DNA of 64,000 bases, from positions 83,985-147,984 of the forward strand of contig JAEVLN010000003.1 of assembly GCA_018350325.1 (NCBI GenBank), in the 5' to 3' direction. The position numbers and the translations under genes are program-made. The notes under the pieces are model-generated. The model did not search any database. It was not told where the DNA came from and saw only the letters and a program-made list of their open reading frames with translations. This document shows, piece after piece, positions 62,094 to 64,000 of this stretch; position 1 is the stretch's first letter, and the number at the start of each line of letters is the position of its first letter. The DNA comes from Globodera rostochiensis (Eukaryota; Nematoda; Chromadorea; Rhabditida; Heteroderidae).

Positions 62094-62464
62094 CGGGCCG
62101 GATCGGTACAGTGCCCACGGTTCAGTGCCAGCGCTTGAAAGGTCTATAACTTTTTTTAAACTCAATCAAATCAAACAATCAAGATGTCATTCGAAAGCTT
62201 TAAATGAGATGAATCATTTAAAAAATAAACCAAGCGGTTTAATTAGTTTAAAGTGAAAAAACACGCAATCAAGGGGTTTTTAAACTTTTATCAAAATAAC
62301 TTTTTCACTAATTTTCTATTTGATTAACTTTGGCTTAACAATAGCTTTTAAAGCTTAGAGCTTTCCAATGACATCTTGATTGTTTGATTTGGTTGAGTTT
62401 AAAAAAAGTTATAGCCTTTCAATCGCTGGCACTGAACCGTGCGGCACTGAACCGATGCGTACCC
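62094..62464. mobile_element. foldback MITE with 9-bp duplication (MULE-like)
   Basis: 371-bp element with arms of about 110 bp: left has CGGTTCAGTGCCAGCGCTTG and right its near-complement. The ends read GGGCCGGATCGGT / ACCGATGCGTACCC. The flanks repeat GCTCCCATA (62085-62093, 62465-62473). No ORF. Confidence 0.85.
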
Positions 62465-62676
62465 GCTCCCATAGTCTCTCCTTCTACCGTAAACAATAGA
62501 GAGGCACGCCCCTCTTTCTACCGTAGAGAATAAAGGGGCACACCCCTCTTTCTACCGTACCCCGGACTTGAGGACCGATCGATTGGATCGAAAATCTCGA
62601 CGAGATAGCCCCGAGCAATGTTTTCCCAGAAATATACGGTAGGCCTCAATAAAAGCCAAATCAAACTAAAACTGAC

Positions 62677-63625
62677 CAGTTGCTTGAAGAAGCCGTCCGC
62701 CTGGTGATTGCGTTGCCTGTCCTGCTCCTCGTCCTTGCCCCGGAAGAATGTCTCGAACTCTTTCCGCGTCACTTTGCCATCCGAATTTGCGTCAATTGAA
62801 TGGAATCTGTGCGCAATAAACCGGTCAAATTAAACGCCGGGGGGGGGTCAAAAAATCCCCCCGATCCCGGCACTTTTCTGTCACATTCTGCTGCTGCTGA
62901 CGCTTTGCTTTGTGTAGATGTTATTAGGTGATCAAGCAAAAGAACTGATCGAGATCAATCACCTCCCGCCCCACCCCAAGGATTGGTAAGTAAATGGAAG
63001 CTTCGTTAAAATGGCATTTTCCGGTTGTGTAGAAAAGGCACACAAAATTCCAAAGGCGTCAGATCGATCAATGTTTGGCTTCATCATCATAACAAGCATC
63101 TTTAAGCGATTGAAGTGCTTCAAAAGCCCAATCAAAACAAAAGTCCGGATTTTTAGAAAATCAATGATCAGGATTTGAAAGTGACAAAAATCCTGATTTC
63201 CGAACTCTTAATCAGTATTTTTAAGATTCTTAATCAGGCAGAAGTCCTGGACAACCGTCCCGAACTTTGGGCTCTAATCGTTGATCAAAAATTGAGTGAA
63301 AAATTACCTGCGCGATATCGTCTCCATCCACGGCCCTTCCATTTTAAAATGTTCAAAATGAAAAATGCGCATAAGCAACAAATTGTCAACGCTTCAAAAA
63401 CTCACGATCGCTGAGCAGAAACTCGGAGAAAGTGATCTGGTCGTCGCCGGACGAGTCGATGCGTCTGAACTCGGTCAGTCTCGGGTTCAGCAACTCCATC
63501 GGGATCGGCGTGATGGCACCTGCGCCGGCGGCGACACTCGCTGAAACATGAAAAAGCAGCAGCACAATTGTTGTTGGCCACGACGACGACGACGACGATG
63601 AAAGTAGCAGCAACAAATTTCTCAT
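62677..63625 (-). CDS. secreted EF-hand calcium-binding protein (5' part)
   Basis: Three exons join in phase: 63625-63406, 63335-63308 (28 bp) and 62806-62677. The start has a Leu/Ser-rich signal peptide (MRNLLLLLSSSSSSSW, then VLLLFHVSASVAAGAGA). Two EF-hand loops are visible: DSSGDDQITFSEF and, after FHSI, DANSDGKVTRKEFE. Each has Asp/Ser/Asp at the calcium positions and a Glu near position 12. The tail of the third exon is charged (GKDEEQDRQRNHQADGFF) and stops at a donor, so at least one more exon lies to the left and was not identified. It resembles secretory-pathway EF-hand proteins in general; a closer assignment is not possible. Confidence 0.75.
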
Positions 63626-63725
63626 TTTTTTAACAAAAATTTGTGGGCTTTCTGATCGATCAGTGAAGAGAAGAACAACCGTCCTTTTGGCGCTCAGTTG
63701 GGCGTGCCAACAAGCACATTTGAAT

Positions 63726-63838
63726 CAGAGATGTGCCGGATTCCGGTCAGTTTTGGATCCGGCATGCCATCCGGTCACTTTTGGATCTGGCATGCCGGAT
63801 TCCGGACATTTTTTGGAATCCGGTTACCTACATGCCTG
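63726..63838. mobile_element. hAT-type MITE, 113 bp
   Basis: Begins CAGAGATGTGCCGGATTCCG and ends CGGTTACCTACATGCCTG. Flanks ATTTGAAT and ATTTAAAT match at 7 of 8 bases. Interior has repeated CCGGATTCCGG. Related fragments with ATCCGGTTACATCCC occur near 29908, 60492 and 61927. Confidence 0.7.
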
Positions 63839-64000
63839 ATTTAAATGCTTTTCTCAACAGGTTGTGCCCAACCCCAGAAAATTATTCTCGAAAACCGCCC
63901 GACTGTTTTCCCCGACAAAATTCCGGTTGTCCGAAAAGCAGCACCAAAACAATTTAACCATTGCTCATAATGCTTTTGATGGGTTTAAAATTATTTTGGT

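Overview
The window is eukaryotic nuclear DNA, most likely from a nematode and probably a plant-parasitic tylenchid close to the cyst nematodes. Three things point there. Intergenic DNA is AT-rich, while short GC-richer exons end in TTTCAG-type acceptors. A short interstitial array of the nematode telomere repeat TTAGGC lies near 61053. Several introns use GC-AG borders, which are known to be frequent in cyst nematodes, and one gene resembles the F-box-like families expanded in that group. The genus is inference.

Layout. 0.9-11.5 kb: a Cys-loop ligand-gated channel subunit (+, 19 exons reconstructed). Its 5.3-kb intron holds a whole secreted-protein gene on the opposite strand (about 7.1 to 2.9 kb). 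12.4-16.6 kb: a GH30 glucosylceramidase (+) with two exon junctions that do not splice conventionally. 16.7-18.1 kb: three copies of an unexplained repeat. 19.6-28.8 kb: an EPS8 homologue (-) with PTB and SH3 domains. 29-34 kb: gene-poor DNA full of homopolymeric G/C tracts. 34.3-35.5 kb: a perfect 135-bp satellite. 36.0-37.7 kb: a complete 284-residue diphthine synthase (+, 10 exons). 38.4-52.2 kb: a large VPS13D-type lipid-transfer protein gene (-). 52.8-53.2 kb: a small membrane protein (+). 53.9-55.2 kb: an F-box-like gene (-). 55.7-58.0 kb: an ATF4/5-type bZIP factor (-). 58.6-63.6 kb: small ORFs, a Pro/His-rich exon (-) and a secreted EF-hand protein (-).

The introns are littered with small self-complementary elements. 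At least six have hAT-type ends and 8-bp target-site duplications that I could read directly (four exact, one within a C tract, the rest differing at one base), and two longer foldback elements carry 9-bp duplications typical of Mutator-like elements. They explain most short palindromic 'TCGAGATTCTCGATCG'-like ORFs.

The genes are unrelated housekeeping, signalling and membrane functions. I see no operon or joint pathway. DPH5 and VPS13D are convergent, 740 bp apart. Exon models were built by eye from reading frame, splice sites and family resemblance; coordinates of well-phased exons should be right to the base, others are approximate.
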